Notes: generated from the letters alone by a model not told the origin. A stretch of 64,000 bases of DNA from an uncultured Pseudomonadota bacterium (GCA_949295025.1 CASFJK010000001.1:186001-250000); one strand, 5' to 3'; shown: positions 1-9,100, counted from the first letter of the stretch. Translations and numbers: made by a program.

Positions 1-1
1 C

Positions 2-1057
2 ATTAATATTGACAAATTGGTTGAAGCTATTTTGTTGCAAGCTGAAATTTTGGATTTGAAGGCTAATCCGAACCGTGCTGCAGAAGGTGCCGTTGTTGAG
101 GCAAAAATGGAAAAAGGTCGTGGTTCCGTTGCAACTGTGTTGGTACAAAAGGGAACACTTAAAGTAGGTGATATTATCATTGCTGGTAAAGAATGGGGTC
201 ACGTTCGAGCCATGTTTAACGAAAATGGTAAGAAAGTGTTTGAAGCAAAACCTGCTACTCCGGTTGAAGTTTTGGGCTTGCAAGGAACCCCTGCCGCAGG
301 TGATGATTTTATTGTTGTTGCTGATGAAACTCAAGCTAAGCAAGTTACCAATTATCGTATTTGTAAAGAGCGCGATGCTAAGATTGTAAAATCTGCTAAA
401 TCAGCTATGGAATTGATGATGGATAAAATCAAATCCGGTGAATCTAAACATTTGCCGATTATTATTAAAGCTGATGTTCAAGGTTCTATTGAGGCTTTGG
501 AAGGTACATTGAACAAACTTTCAACTGATGAAGTTTCGGTTCAGATTTTGCACTCTGCCGTTGGTCCGATTTCTGAATCTGATATTTCTTTGGCAAAAGC
601 ATCTCATGCTTTGATTATTGGCTTTAACGTACGTGCCATTCCGCAAGCTCGTGATGCTGCTCGTCGTGACGGAATTGAGATTAAATACTATTCCATTATT
701 TATGATGTGGCAGATGACGTGAAGAAAGGTTTGGAAGGTATGCTTTCTCCTGAATTGCGTGAAAAACTTTTGGGTTATGCCGAAATCCGTGAAGTTTATA
801 ATATTACCGGTGTAGGTAAGGTTGCCGGATGTATGATTACCGAAGGTATGGTAAAACGTGGTGCCAAAATCCGCTTGTTGCGTGATAACGTGGTTATTCA
901 CGATGGCTCTATCGGACAGCTCAAACGCTTCAAAGAAGACGTTAAAGAAGTTCGTGAAGGCTATGAATGCGGTATCAGTTTTGAAAACTATAATGACATT
1001 CAAAAAGGCGACTTCATTGAATGTTATGAAATCGAAGAAATCGCCGCCAAGCTTTAA
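2..1057 (+). CDS. infB: Translation initiation factor IF-2, C-terminal part (5' end outside window)
   Basis: IF-2 places initiator tRNA on the 30S subunit and drives subunit joining with GTP. Only the last 351 residues are present; the reading frame is open to the left edge, so the G domain lies outside. What remains is the segment after the G domain (domain II beta-barrel with [15 protein letters not shown] and [12 protein letters not shown]), domain III ([26 protein letters not shown]) and the fMet-tRNA-binding C-terminal barrel ([20 protein letters not shown]). The gene precedes rbfA, as in most proteobacteria. The stop codon lies at the border of a long palindrome that begins at 1056. Confidence 0.97.
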   Translation: MNIDKLVEAILLQAEILDLKANPNRAAEGAVVEAKMEKGRGSVATVLVQKGTLKVGDIIIAGKEWGHVRAMFNENGKKVFEAKPATPVEVLGLQGTPAAGDDFIVVADETQAKQVTNYRICKERDAKIVKSAKSAMELMMDKIKSGESKHLPIIIKADVQGSIEALEGTLNKLSTDEVSVQILHSAVGPISESDISLAKASHALIIGFNVRAIPQARDAARRDGIEIKYYSIIYDVADDVKKGLEGMLSPELREKLLGYAEIREVYNITGVGKVAGCMITEGMVKRGAKIRLLRDNVVIHDGSIGQLKRFKEDVKEVREGYECGISFENYNDIQKGDFIECYEIEEIAAKL

Positions 1058-1180
1058 AATCTCATATAACGGGGAACTAGAGCAGTTTAGCGTCGTCTCG
1101 AAAAATTCATGTACCTTTTTGTACACTAGAATTTTTCTCGCTCCTAAAACCACTCTATTTCCCTCGTTCTCTGAGATTTT
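1056..1180. repeat. Palindromic intergenic element A
   Basis: About 125 bp of imperfect palindrome between infB and rbfA. The outer arms AAAATCTCA (1056-1064) and TGAGATTTT (1172-1180) match. Inner arms pair GGAACTAGAGCAGTTT with the region around CCACTCTATTTCC, and AAAAATTC with GAATTTTT. The centre is TGTACCTTTTTGTACA. Centre and right arm recur almost unchanged at 11645-11700, and the centre recurs at 9606-9622, so this is a dispersed family and not a gene-specific hairpin. Confidence 0.75.
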
Positions 1181-1247
1181 AGTAAAAAATCGTATAATGG
1201 CTGATTAAATAAAAATTTTGGCAAATTAATTGATAAGAGAGAAGATT

Positions 1248-1622
1248 ATGCCTAATAAAGAACCATCACAAAGACAACTTCGCGTTAGTCAAGAAATCAG
1301 AAAAATTATCACTTCTGAAATCGAGCGCGGTGAAGTCAGAAATTTGCAAGGGATTAATACAATCGTAACTATCACAGATGTTACTGTATCTCCCGATTTG
1401 AAATATTCTACCGTCTATTTTATGACCTTGAACGGAACTTTTCTTAAGGAAGTTTTGGAAGGTTTGAATTTGGCGGCAAATCACTTTAGAAAAAGTGTGG
1501 CACGTAATACCAGTTTGCGTTATGTGCCGGAAATCATTTTCAAAATTGATGATACTTTTGCCGAAGTTGATAAAATTGAAAAACTGCTTCATGATCCGAA
1601 AGTTCAACAAGATTTGAAATAA
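1248..1622 (+). CDS. rbfA: 30S ribosome-binding factor RbfA
   Basis: RbfA binds free 30S subunits and helps mature the 5' end of 16S rRNA, notably in the cold. The 124-residue product has the KH-like RbfA fold signature: RQLRVSQEIRKIITSEI at the N terminus, then TDVTVSPDLKYSTVYF and a C-terminal RYVPEIIFKIDDTF...VDKIEKLL. The start at 1248 is preferred over TTG 1230 because GAGAGAAG lies just upstream. It follows infB as usual, but truB, its usual next neighbour, is displaced about 2.7 kb downstream by unrelated genes. Confidence 0.96.
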   Translation: MPNKEPSQRQLRVSQEIRKIITSEIERGEVRNLQGINTIVTITDVTVSPDLKYSTVYFMTLNGTFLKEVLEGLNLAANHFRKSVARNTSLRYVPEIIFKIDDTFAEVDKIEKLLHDPKVQQDLK

Positions 1623-1630
1623 AATTTAAC

Positions 1631-1658
1631 AAAAGACCTCCGCAAGGAGGTCTTTTTT
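1631..1658 (+). terminator. Rho-independent terminator of infB-rbfA
   Basis: Stem AGACCTCC / GGAGGTCT with a GCAA loop followed by a run of six T, directly after the rbfA stop. Confidence 0.92.
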
Positions 1659-1721
1659 ATTGTCTTTAAAATTCCTAGGTGTTAGTTTTTTTTCAGTTCC
1701 TAATTATTAAATTTAAGAATT

Positions 1722-2177
1722 ATGTTAAGCAAAAAAAATCAAGCAAAATTTTTACCAACACCCGAGCTAATGGATGTTTATTTGAAAGATGAACAGTATA
1801 TCAATTCTTTTAATGTGTTAGATAGAAATGTGTTTTTTGAGTTAAAATCTCTGATAACACCAAAAGAAAAACGGTCGGAAATTCAAGCTGCATTTGATAC
1901 CCAAATGCCGGAATATATGATGTATTTATGGTCAAAAAAGTTTTCAGATGATGTTTGTTTGCGCATTAATTTAGATTGTTATGCTCAAGGAAATTTTGAT
2001 AAAAAATTTACTATCTATGCAGAGGAAAACGGATATACCAGAGATTCTGATTTTTTTGATGTGAAGTATTCTAAAAAGCTGCAGAGCGAGGTTTTAATGG
2101 TTAAAACTGCAGAGGGTTATGATTTGTTATATAGCGCAGTCTGCGATTATATTGACTTTTTTGCTCAAGAAAGATAA
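1722..2177 (+). CDS. Hypothetical protein (151 aa)
   Basis: I do not recognise this family. The 151-residue product is soluble, without signal peptide or membrane segment, and mixes acidic and basic residues with many aromatic ones (YMMYLWSKKF, DYIDFFAQER). The start is ATG 1722. No Shine-Dalgarno lies upstream, only an A/T-only leader (AATTATTAAATTTAAGAATT) that resembles the leaders of other orphan genes in this window. It is a single-gene unit between the rbfA terminator and another terminator-bearing unit, inserted in the normally contiguous rbfA-truB region. Confidence 0.7.
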   Translation: MLSKKNQAKFLPTPELMDVYLKDEQYINSFNVLDRNVFFELKSLITPKEKRSEIQAAFDTQMPEYMMYLWSKKFSDDVCLRINLDCYAQGNFDKKFTIYAEENGYTRDSDFFDVKYSKKLQSEVLMVKTAEGYDLLYSAVCDYIDFFAQER

Positions 2178-2204
2178 ACTTGCTTCAAAAATGAGGTTTA
2201 TGGT

Positions 2205-2327
2205 ATGGGTGTTTACGAAGAGTTTGCTCCGATACCAGTGAGGAGTTTGTTTGTTATCAAAGATGTATGTTCCAATCAACTGAAAGAATATGATCTTTGT
2301 CCTATGAAAAAAGGCACTTCTAAATGA
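2205..2327 (+). CDS. Possible 40-aa small protein
   Basis: A short open frame of 40 codons starts at ATG 2205 (MGVYEEFAPIPVRSL...) and stops inside the following terminator stem. I see no ribosome site and no known family. It may be a real small protein, or untranslated 3' sequence of the previous unit. Confidence 0.25.
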   Translation: MGVYEEFAPIPVRSLFVIKDVCSNQLKEYDLCPMKKGTSK

Positions 2328-2340
2328 AGTGCTTTTTTTA
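2307..2340 (+). terminator. Rho-independent terminator
   Basis: Stem GCACTTC / GAAGTGC with a TAAAT loop and a T-run; ends the 1722 unit. Confidence 0.88.
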
Positions 2341-2402
2341 TTGTCTTTTGGTTCGTTTTTCTATAAATTGTTCTTATCGTTTTATTATTAATCTTTAAGC
2401 TT

Positions 2403-2801
2403 ATGAAACAAATTGAACCTTATGCTTATTTGAAAAAAGAAAATAAGATTTATTTATTGGAATTTTCTTTAGATAAAGGAAGGTATGAACTTATTGGAAA
2501 ATATGATAATCTTTTTGATGGAAAGGATTATGCCGTTTTGGCTGATTATAATTCTTCCTACTTTACGGCAGTTTTCGTAAAGCAAAGAAAAATATATAAG
2601 GCAATTCAAGGAAACTTTGTCGGTTTTGGGAATGGTTTTATTTATTTTGAAAATGAAGATAAAAGGTTATTTATGCTTTCTGAAAACCGAAACATTATAG
2701 AAGTTGCTCATTCTTGTGGTATTTCTACTAAAATGTGGGAGAATGAGTATTTGATTTTTAAGTTGTCGGATAAAATGAAAGTAGAAATGAATAAGAAGTA
2801 A
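2403..2801 (+). CDS. Hypothetical protein (132 aa)
   Basis: Unrecognised 132-residue protein rich in aromatic residues and short beta-type stretches (KIYLLEFSLDKGRYELIGKY, FIYFENEDKRLFML). A repeated beta fold, perhaps propeller-like, is possible but not demonstrable here. There is no signal peptide. The start ATG 2403 has no Shine-Dalgarno; the upstream sequence is the A/T-only type (TTATTATTAATCTTTAAGCTT). It forms its own transcription unit with a strong terminator directly after the stop codon. Confidence 0.7.
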   Translation: MKQIEPYAYLKKENKIYLLEFSLDKGRYELIGKYDNLFDGKDYAVLADYNSSYFTAVFVKQRKIYKAIQGNFVGFGNGFIYFENEDKRLFMLSENRNIIEVAHSCGISTKMWENEYLIFKLSDKMKVEMNKK

Positions 2802-2803
2802 CA

Positions 2804-2838
2804 AAAAAAGCGATTGGATTTTTCCAGTCGCTTTTTTA
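2804..2838. terminator. Bidirectional terminator between convergent genes
   Basis: Stem GCGATTGGA / TCCAGTCGC flanked by A-run and T-run, so it can serve the + strand gene before it and the - strand amidotransferase after it. Confidence 0.9.
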
Positions 2839-2850
2839 TTAAAGTGATTT

Positions 2851-3675
2851 TTATTCAGCCGCTTTTCGAGCCAGCCAATTGTAAATTTCTTGCATGGAAA
2901 AGTTTCCTTCTGCTGCAAAATCTTCCGGATGCCATTGAACGCAAAGAAGCTTTTTTTCTTCACTGCCCCACGCTTCAGGAATACCATCTTCCGCCACAGC
3001 GTAAAGGTCTAAGCCAGACGGAATGTTGGATTTTAAAGCTTCTCTATGGCGAGAGTTTGTCAAAAAGCTTTTTGAATGGAACATTTTTGATAAGGGATTA
3101 CCAGGAAGCAAAGAAACCCAATGTGCTAAATGAAGCGGACTTTTATGTATGATGTTTGTATGTTGTTTAACATCTCTGTCTAATTGACCACCTAATATGC
3201 AGGCCATTATTTGCGCTCCGGCACAAATTCCGAGAATAGGAATATTGTGTTGTCGAGCGATAATGAATGCTGTTTGGTAAGCTTCATATCTAGAGTTGGG
3301 TTTATATTCTTCTTTACCATCTTCATAGAAATAGTCAGGTGAAGAAAAAGATCCGCCCGGAAGAATTAAACCGTTTAATCCCATCATTTGTTGGACCGTT
3401 TTTTCATACGTTAGAAGCCTTAATTTTACTCCAGATTGAGCAATGCTTTTGGCATAGTTATAATCAATGGAGTAGTAACCACTTTCCCTACACATTAAGA
3501 ATCCGACAACAGGAGCTTTAAGAGATTTATTTCCCAGAGCCGTATAATCTTCATCTTTGAGCAAAATCTCCGGTGTTTTCCCTGTTGCAATAGCATCAGA
3601 AACTTGTTTATCACTTACGCAATAAGCGTTGAACTTAGGCATATAAGCCGCAAAAAGTCTAATAGTATTTTTCAT
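2851..3675 (-). CDS. Class I glutamine amidotransferase-like (peptidase C26, PuuD type) hydrolase
   Basis: The 274-residue protein has the class I glutaminase fold. The nucleophile elbow is GICAGAQ with Cys in the middle, preceded by GLILPGGSF, and the C-terminal catalytic pair lies in CVQWHPEDFA (His-x-Glu). This matches gamma-glutamyl-gamma-aminobutyrate hydrolases and related free-standing C26 hydrolases, which cut gamma-glutamyl bonds. The N-terminal 60 residues are atypical. No polyamine-degradation genes lie nearby, so the substrate is uncertain. It is monocistronic, with a leader (GAATTTAAATTATTATGTT) lacking a Shine-Dalgarno. Confidence 0.82.
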   Translation of the reverse strand: MKNTIRLFAAYMPKFNAYCVSDKQVSDAIATGKTPEILLKDEDYTALGNKSLKAPVVGFLMCRESGYYSIDYNYAKSIAQSGVKLRLLTYEKTVQQMMGLNGLILPGGSFSSPDYFYEDGKEEYKPNSRYEAYQTAFIIARQHNIPILGICAGAQIMACILGGQLDRDVKQHTNIIHKSPLHLAHWVSLLPGNPLSKMFHSKSFLTNSRHREALKSNIPSGLDLYAVAEDGIPEAWGSEEKKLLCVQWHPEDFAAEGNFSMQEIYNWLARKAAE

Positions 3676-3731
3676 AACATAATAATTTAAATTCTGATTC
3701 TTTTATATGTTGTTTATGATGATTTGTCTAT

Positions 3732-3776
3732 AAAAAAGCGCTTACTTTGTCTTTTTGTAAGCGCTTTGTTTTTTTA
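3732..3776 (-). terminator. Terminator of the 3774-4169 gene
   Basis: Stem AAAGCGCTTAC / GTAAGCGCTTT; on the - strand it is followed by a T-run directly after the lipoprotein gene. Confidence 0.85.
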
Positions 3777-4169
3777 AGGTAGAGGGACCAAAACAAAATT
3801 GTTTTTTTGTTCCTCAATTTTGTAAGGTTTGCCGCCTAAATAGAGTTTACCTAAAATGCGGCTGGCTGTTTCAAACGGTTTTTTGATAATATTTTTTGCA
3901 AAAGCATCTATGCTATATACAAAGCCCGAAATGGAATCTGTTCCGGACCAACGTACAGTTGGTTGATTTTGCAAATCAAACACTAAAAAAACCTCTTTTA
4001 AAAAAATTTTTTCTTGAGCCAAACATTCTAATGCTTGTTTAGAAGATAAAATCTTGGGCTCAGGGTCTTTTCTTTGAGGTGATGCAGAATAATGAATTAT
4101 GGAGCATCCACAAAATAACATTAAGCACAAGAGCAAGAAAAGTCCCAAAAAAACAGTAATAGTTTTCAT
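3774..4169 (-). CDS. Small putative lipoprotein (131 aa)
   Basis: The protein starts with MKTITVFLGLFLLLCLML followed by FCGC, a hydrophobic signal ending in a lipobox-like Cys, so it is probably exported and lipidated. The mature part has no recognised domain. It contains a beta-rich middle (VFLVFDLQNQPTVRWSG) and a basic C-terminal half. The leader is A/T-only with no Shine-Dalgarno. It is a single-gene unit with its own terminator, divergent from truB. The lipobox -3 position is Phe, which weakens the lipidation call slightly. Confidence 0.65.
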   Translation of the reverse strand: MKTITVFLGLFLLLCLMLFCGCSIIHYSASPQRKDPEPKILSSKQALECLAQEKIFLKEVFLVFDLQNQPTVRWSGTDSISGFVYSIDAFAKNIIKKPFETASRILGKLYLGGKPYKIEEQKNNFVLVPLP

Positions 4170-4260
4170 AATATTAAAAAATTATAGATTATTGATTTCA
4201 TGTTAAAAGCTTGATTATCCATAGTCAAGGATGCAAAAAACAAGTCACAGTTTTTTTGTG

Positions 4261-4288
4261 TTGACGAATTGAGGTTTTTTCTTATCCT
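4261..4288 (+). promoter_or_regulatory. Predicted sigma-70 promoter of truB
   Basis: TTGACG at 4261-4266, a 16-nt spacer, then TATCCT at 4283-4288; the truB start lies 25 nt downstream behind GAGGG. Confidence 0.6.
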
Positions 4289-4312
4289 AAAACAAAAAAA
4301 GATGAGGGAAAA

Positions 4313-5254
4313 ATGTCCAGACGTAAAAAAGGTGAAAATATTAATGGTTGGCTTGTGATTGATAAAGACCGCGATATAGGCTCGACCGATGTTGTTAACT
4401 TTACCAGACGCTTTTTTAATGCCAAAAAAAACGGGCATACCGGTACGCTCGACCCTTTTGCCACAGGTGTGTTGCCGATTGCTTTCGGTGAGGCGACAAA
4501 GCTTGTGCCTTTTGTGACTGACGGCGAAAAAGAATATGAATTCATCATCCAATGGGGTGCGGAAACTTCAAGCGGCGATACCGAAAGCGAAGTTGTTGCC
4601 ACCACGGATGTTTACCCGACAAAAGAAGAAATTTTAGCCGCTATCCCTCAGTTTATCGGCGAAATCAAGCAGGTGCCGCCTGCCTATTCCGCCATCAAAA
4701 TTAACGGACAACGCGCTTATGATTTGGTGCGCAAAGGGCAAGATGTGGAAATACCGGAGCGAATCGTAGAAATTTATGATTTAACCTTGCTTGAAGAACT
4801 TCCGAATCATCAGGCTAAGTTTAGAGTCCGTTGCTCAAAAGGCACATATGTACGCACTTTGGGCATGGATTTGGCCCAAGCACTCGGTACTAAAGGCTAT
4901 TTATTAGAGCTTAGACGTACCAAATGCGGTAAATTTTCTCTTGCTGATACGATTTTACTGGAAAATTTGAAAAAAATGGTGCATAGTGAAGATGCAAAAA
5001 AAGTTTTGCTTCCGGTAATAACTGCTCTGCGCGACATCGCGGAGTTAGCTCTAACCGAGGCAGATGCAGCTAAACTCCGTCAGGGACAAGCCATTTCTCC
5101 ACGCTCTTATCAAGACCAAAACTTGAAAGATGGTGTGGCTGTTGCTTCTTTTGACGGTGAGTTGGTTGCCATAGTGCGAATCGAGGAAAAACGAATTTCT
5201 CCTCAACGCGTTTTTAATTTTAACTCTGATGCGGAAAATTCCGTATCTCAATAA
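4313..5254 (+). CDS. truB: tRNA pseudouridine(55) synthase TruB
   Basis: TruB isomerises U55 in the T-arm of tRNAs. The 313-residue length is typical. The signature [15 protein letters not shown] carries the catalytic Asp, preceded by GWLVIDKD near the N terminus. The downstream [27 protein letters not shown] and [22 protein letters not shown] are the family's tRNA-binding motifs. It has its own promoter and a GAGGG ribosome site. It probably forms an operon with rpsO, whose start is 13 nt after the truB stop. Confidence 0.97.
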   Translation: MSRRKKGENINGWLVIDKDRDIGSTDVVNFTRRFFNAKKNGHTGTLDPFATGVLPIAFGEATKLVPFVTDGEKEYEFIIQWGAETSSGDTESEVVATTDVYPTKEEILAAIPQFIGEIKQVPPAYSAIKINGQRAYDLVRKGQDVEIPERIVEIYDLTLLEELPNHQAKFRVRCSKGTYVRTLGMDLAQALGTKGYLLELRRTKCGKFSLADTILLENLKKMVHSEDAKKVLLPVITALRDIAELALTEADAAKLRQGQAISPRSYQDQNLKDGVAVASFDGELVAIVRIEEKRISPQRVFNFNSDAENSVSQ

Positions 5255-5267
5255 AAGGAAAATATTG

Positions 5268-5537
5268 ATGTCGATTTCTAATGAAAACAAACAAGATTTG
5301 ATCAAAACTTATGCTATTAATCCGAACGATACCGGTTCTCCGGAAGTTCAGATTGCTATTTGGACTGCTCGTATTAACAGCCTTATTGAACACTTCAACA
5401 CCCACCCGAAAGATAAACACTCTCGTTTGGGTTTGATGAAAATGGTTTCTCGCCGTCGTCACCTTTTGGACTACCTCAAAGGTAAGAGCGAAAGCCGTTA
5501 TCAAGAAATCATCAAGAAATTAGACTTGAGAAAATAA
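5268..5537 (+). CDS. rpsO: 30S ribosomal protein S15
   Basis: S15 binds the central domain of 16S rRNA and organises the platform. The 89-residue product is full length, with the family core [48 protein letters not shown] and a C-terminal [16 protein letters not shown] 5268 is chosen because AAAGGAAAA precedes it. It sits between truB and pnp as in most proteobacteria; a terminator and a long hairpin separate it from pnp. Confidence 0.97.
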   Translation: MSISNENKQDLIKTYAINPNDTGSPEVQIAIWTARINSLIEHFNTHPKDKHSRLGLMKMVSRRRHLLDYLKGKSESRYQEIIKKLDLRK

Positions 5538-5540
5538 TTT

Positions 5541-5629
5541 TATGCGGTACCTAGAGCGAAAAATGCAAGACAGAAAAAATTCACGTACAAATACAGACAT
5601 TTTTTCTATTGCTTTTTTAGGTGCGCATA
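5541..5629. repeat. Palindromic intergenic element C
   Basis: About 89 bp of imperfect inverted repeat directly after rpsO: TATGCG at the left end and CGCATA at the right, with inner arms GCAAGACAGAAAAAAT and ATTTTTTCTATTGC. The centre CACGTACAAATACAG carries one GTAC. It resembles the other long palindromes after translation genes, though its core is diverged. Confidence 0.55.
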
Positions 5630-5641
5630 GATAAAGTTTAT

Positions 5642-5678
5642 AACGAGTGCGGAGATTAAAGCTTCGCACTCGTTTTTA
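5642..5678 (+). terminator. Rho-independent terminator after rpsO
   Basis: Stem ACGAGTGCG / CGCACTCGT followed by TTTTTA. Confidence 0.88.
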
Positions 5679-5712
5679 TAAAATCCTCTGGCTTTTTAGA
5701 GGTGAGATGTGT

Positions 5713-5772
5713 GGACTTAACTCTTAGGTAAAAATCTTTGATTATGGTGGTTTTTATCTAAGAGGTAAGTCC
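5713..5772 (+). promoter_or_regulatory. Long leader hairpin upstream of pnp
   Basis: Two 22-nt arms (5713-5734 and 5751-5772) pair with one mismatch and one G-U pair, enclosing a 16-nt loop; the pnp start lies 33 nt downstream. In E. coli a comparable pnp leader stem is cut by RNase III and gives PNPase autocontrol. The same role here is inference. Confidence 0.65.
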
Positions 5773-5804
5773 GAAAAGAAATATATATTATGAAAGGATA
5801 TTGT

Positions 5805-7925
5805 ATGATTGATTTTAAAGTTTCTCGCAGAGAAATGGAATGGGGCGGCAGAAAACTGGTGCTCGAAACCGGTAAAATTGCTCGTCAAGCTGAAGGTGCT
5901 GTTGTGGCATCTTATGGTGAAACCGTCGTTGTTGCCACAGTTTGCGCTGCTAAAGAAGTTGCTGCTGACCAAGATTTCTTTCCGTTGACCGTAAACTATC
6001 AAGAAAAGTATTATGCTGCCGGCAAAATCCCCGGTGGTTTTATGAAACGCGAAGGTAAACCTTCCGAGCGTGAAGTTCTTATCTCTCGCTTGATTGACCG
6101 TCCAATCCGTCCGCTCTTTCCGGATGCTTTCAAAAATGAAGTTCAAGTTGTTTGTACCGTTTTGTCTCATGACAAACAAACCGACTCCGATATCATTTCC
6201 ATGATTGCCGCTTCTGCTGCTTTGAGCTTGTCCGGTATTCCGTTCTTAGGTCCTATCGGAGCTGCTAAAATCGGTTACAAAGACGGACAATACATTTTGA
6301 ACCCAACCATTGAACAACAAAAAGAATCTTTATTGGAACTTTCTGTTGCAGGTACTAAAGAAGGTGTTTTGATGGTTGAATCCGAAGCACAAGAGCTTTC
6401 TGAAGAAGTTATGCTCGGTGCCGTTATGTTTGGTTTTGAAAACTTCCAACCGGTTATTCAAATGATTGAAGATTTGACTAAAGAAGCCGGTAAACCGCGC
6501 TGGGAAATGCCAACCTTCCCGAAAGAATTTGATGAACTCTATGAGAAAGTTGCTAAACAATTCCGCGCTAAATACGAAGAAGCATTCAAAGAAACCGATA
6601 AACTCAAACGTGGTGAAAACTTGGGAGCTTTGGCTGAAGAAGTTAAGGCTACCATTGATCCCGAAAATGAGATGGAAGTTAAATATGTTAACGATGTAAT
6701 TGAAAAATTGATGCATCGTGTTATGCGTGAAGGTGTTTTGAATACCGGTCGTCGTATTGATGGTCGTGATACCAAAACCGTTCGTCCGATTTCTTGCCAA
6801 GTAGATGTTTTGCCGATGGCTCATGGTTCTGCTTTGTTTACTCGTGGTGAAACTCAGGCTTTGGTTGTTACCACCTTGGGTGCAGGCGATGATGCTCAAA
6901 TTGTTGATGGCTTATTGGATGAATATAAAGAAGACTTTATGCTCAACTATAACTTCCCACCGTTCTCAGTTGGTGAATGTGGTCGTTTGGGTACACCAGG
7001 TCGTCGTGAAATTGGTCACGGAAAACTTGCTTGGCGTGCTATCCACCCGATGATGCCAAAAGATAGTGATACTTTCCCTTACACTGTTCGTGTTGTATCT
7101 GATATTATGGAATCTAACGGTTCTTCTTCTATGGCTACCGTTTGCGGTACAACCATGTCTTTGGAAGCAGCCGGTGTTCCGTTGAAAAAGCCAGTTGCCG
7201 GTATTGCCATGGGCTTGATTAAAGAAGATGACGGTCGTGTTGCTATTTTGACCGATATCTTGGGTGATGAAGACCATCTCGGCGACATGGACTTTAAAGT
7301 TGCCGGTACTAAAGACGGTGTTACCGCATTGCAAATGGATATTAAGATTACATCCATTACCAAAGAAATTATGGAAAAAGCTTTGGCTCAAGCTCATGAA
7401 GGTCGTATCCATATTATGGGTGAGATGGCAAAAGCTATTTCTGAACCACGTCCGCACGTTTCTGACAAAGCTCCACGCATTGTATCAATCAAAATTCCGG
7501 TTGATAAAATTCGTGAAGTTATCGGAACCGGTGGTAAAGTTATTCGTGAAATTACAGAAAAGACCAATACCAAGATTGAAATTACCGATGATGGTATCGT
7601 AAAAATCGCTTCTCTCAAAAAAGAAGATGGTGATGCCGCTCTTGAATGGGTAATGGGTATTGTGGCTGAACCTGAAGAAGGAAAAATCTATAAAGGTGTA
7701 ATTACCAAGATTATGGACTTTGGTGCATTTGTTCGCTTCCTTGGCACAACCGAGGGCTTGATTCATATCTCTGAAGTGAAAAACGAACGTATTGCTTCTG
7801 TTTCTGACTTCTACAAAGAAGGTGATACCTTGTGGGTTAAATGCCTTGGTACCGATAATCGCGGTAAGATTAAACTTTCTGCTAAGAGAGTTAACCAAGA
7901 AACAGGTGAAGATTTGGAAAAATAA
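5805..7925 (+). CDS. pnp: Polyribonucleotide nucleotidyltransferase (PNPase)
   Basis: PNPase is the phosphorolytic 3'-5' exoribonuclease of the degradosome. The 706-residue product has two RNase PH domains ([22 protein letters not shown] near the N terminus; the second around [17 protein letters not shown]), the linking helical domain, a KH domain ([13 protein letters not shown]) and a C-terminal S1 domain ([26 protein letters not shown]). Of two candidate starts, ATG 5805 is preferred: GAAAGGA lies 6 nt before it, and [15 protein letters not shown] matches family N termini. A terminator follows. Confidence 0.97.
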   Translation: MIDFKVSRREMEWGGRKLVLETGKIARQAEGAVVASYGETVVVATVCAAKEVAADQDFFPLTVNYQEKYYAAGKIPGGFMKREGKPSEREVLISRLIDRPIRPLFPDAFKNEVQVVCTVLSHDKQTDSDIISMIAASAALSLSGIPFLGPIGAAKIGYKDGQYILNPTIEQQKESLLELSVAGTKEGVLMVESEAQELSEEVMLGAVMFGFENFQPVIQMIEDLTKEAGKPRWEMPTFPKEFDELYEKVAKQFRAKYEEAFKETDKLKRGENLGALAEEVKATIDPENEMEVKYVNDVIEKLMHRVMREGVLNTGRRIDGRDTKTVRPISCQVDVLPMAHGSALFTRGETQALVVTTLGAGDDAQIVDGLLDEYKEDFMLNYNFPPFSVGECGRLGTPGRREIGHGKLAWRAIHPMMPKDSDTFPYTVRVVSDIMESNGSSSMATVCGTTMSLEAAGVPLKKPVAGIAMGLIKEDDGRVAILTDILGDEDHLGDMDFKVAGTKDGVTALQMDIKITSITKEIMEKALAQAHEGRIHIMGEMAKAISEPRPHVSDKAPRIVSIKIPVDKIREVIGTGGKVIREITEKTNTKIEITDDGIVKIASLKKEDGDAALEWVMGIVAEPEEGKIYKGVITKIMDFGAFVRFLGTTEGLIHISEVKNERIASVSDFYKEGDTLWVKCLGTDNRGKIKLSAKRVNQETGEDLEK

Positions 7926-7944
7926 TTCCATATTTCATGTCGAT

Positions 7945-7976
7945 AAAAAAAGCACTCCTTGTGAGTGCTTTTTTTG
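7945..7976 (+). terminator. Rho-independent terminator of pnp
   Basis: Stem AGCACTC / GAGTGCT with a CTTGT loop and T-run. Confidence 0.92.
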
Positions 7977-8046
7977 TTTATGCTTGACCGGAGGATAAAA
8001 AAGTTATTTATTTAGCGGTATATGAAATCTTATTTATTTAATAATT

Positions 8047-8337
8047 ATGGAAACAGGTTTATATATTGTGGCATTTCTTGTTCTGTATAGCTTATATGTC
8101 TATAATGAAATAAGATTGGCCAGAAAAAAAAGACGTCAACAGCAATGTAAAGATAATATTGTCGTGGCTCGATTGAAAAAAGAAGAAAACGGACTTTGGC
8201 TTTGTAAGTTCTTTCTTTGTGGGGACCATCTGGGGTATTTTGAAAAACAACCTTCTTCAGAAAGGGTGAAAGCTGTTGTGGTTGAATATAACAAACAAAA
8301 TCAACTTTATAAGTTGGAAGAGTTTGTTGAAGATTGA
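8047..8337 (+). CDS. Small membrane-anchored hypothetical protein (96 aa), paralogue of the next gene
   Basis: One N-terminal hydrophobic segment (GLYIVAFLVLYSLYVY) is followed by a basic stretch and a cytoplasmic-looking domain. The C-terminal 60 residues (ARLKKEENGLWLCKFFL...GYFEKQPSSERVKAVVVEY...YKLEE) align with the C-terminal domain of the protein at 8463-8999, which shows MWICKF, GYLDEKPS and VEAAVLKY at the same spacing. The two are therefore tandem paralogues. The function is unknown. The leader is A/T-only without Shine-Dalgarno. Confidence 0.65.
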   Translation: METGLYIVAFLVLYSLYVYNEIRLARKKRRQQQCKDNIVVARLKKEENGLWLCKFFLCGDHLGYFEKQPSSERVKAVVVEYNKQNQLYKLEEFVED

Positions 8338-8340
8338 TTA

Positions 8341-8382
8341 AAAAGACTCGTCTTCTTGAAAAACAAGAAAACGAGTTTTTTT
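8341..8382 (+). terminator. Rho-independent terminator
   Basis: Stem ACTCGTCTTCTTG / CAAGAAAACGAGT followed by seven T. Confidence 0.88.
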
Positions 8383-8462
8383 GTCTCAATTATTGACAGT
8401 ATGAAGATAATGTGGTATTTTAATTTTAGTTAACAATATTATTAATTTTAAATTTTAAGAAT

Positions 8463-8999
8463 ATGGATTATTTGATTTTATGCTGTTTAGCTGCTTTAGT
8501 TTTGTTTGTAATATGTCTCCTTTATTGGTTGCCTAAATATGCCACAAAAGGAATAGTTGTGTTTTGTGAAAAAAAGGACATGCGAGACTTAAAAACAGTT
8601 GGAGATATGAGTGGCTTTATTTCAGCTCTTTTATTGGTCTTCTTTACCTTTTGTTGCTTTGTTATTTTTTGTGTCTGGAACAATTTTCAACAAAATTTAG
8701 TGCAAAAATTTAGTCGGTTTGAATTGGTTGTTTTTGCTTTTCTTTTGGTCGTTTTTATTGTTCGAATGCATATAATTAGAAACAAAGCGTTAAAATCCTT
8801 ACATTCACTTTGCATAAATAATATTATAGAGGCTTCAGTTGAAACACAGCAAAAAGGTATGTGGATTTGCAAATTTACTATATATGGAGAAGTATTTTGG
8901 GGGTATTTGGATGAAAAACCTTCATTTGATATGGTAGAAGCTGCTGTTTTAAAATATGACAACAGAAGGAAAATGTATCGGTTGCAAGAGATGCATTAG
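8463..8999 (+). CDS. Membrane protein of unknown function (178 aa)
   Basis: Three hydrophobic segments are visible (residues about 3-23, 50-72 and 86-104). A C-terminal domain of about 60 residues follows and is shared with the smaller gene just upstream (MWICKFTIYGEVFWGYLDEKPS, VEAAVLKYDN). The pair probably arose by duplication with gain or loss of membrane segments. I recognise no family. The leader (ATTATTAATTTTAAATTTTAAGAAT) has no Shine-Dalgarno and is the clearest example of the window's A/T-only leader type. Confidence 0.68.
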   Translation: MDYLILCCLAALVLFVICLLYWLPKYATKGIVVFCEKKDMRDLKTVGDMSGFISALLLVFFTFCCFVIFCVWNNFQQNLVQKFSRFELVVFAFLLVVFIVRMHIIRNKALKSLHSLCINNIIEASVETQQKGMWICKFTIYGEVFWGYLDEKPSFDMVEAAVLKYDNRRKMYRLQEMH

Positions 9000-9027
9000 T
9001 GTCTAACAATTTAAAATCTTTAATTTA

Positions 9028-9072
9028 TGTTGATGATGTTTTGTTTGCTTTGCTTTTTATGTGGAGCATAAG
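9028..9072 (+). other. Leader, 14-codon ORF and terminator; possible gene relic
   Basis: After the 8463 gene, the A/T-only leader pattern (CAATTTAAAATCTTTAATTT) recurs and is followed by a 14-codon hydrophobic frame (MLMMFCLLCFLCGA). A terminator comes soon after. This could be a tiny membrane peptide or the remains of a third unit; nothing decides between them. Confidence 0.25.
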
Positions 9073-9100
9073 TACTTATCAAAGGATTTGTGAATTGTAA

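Noticed and set aside
521-1153. A 210-codon minus-strand frame opposite infB
   Set aside because: Antisense shadow of a strongly conserved gene, rich in Phe/Asn/Thr as expected from reverse translation of its codons.
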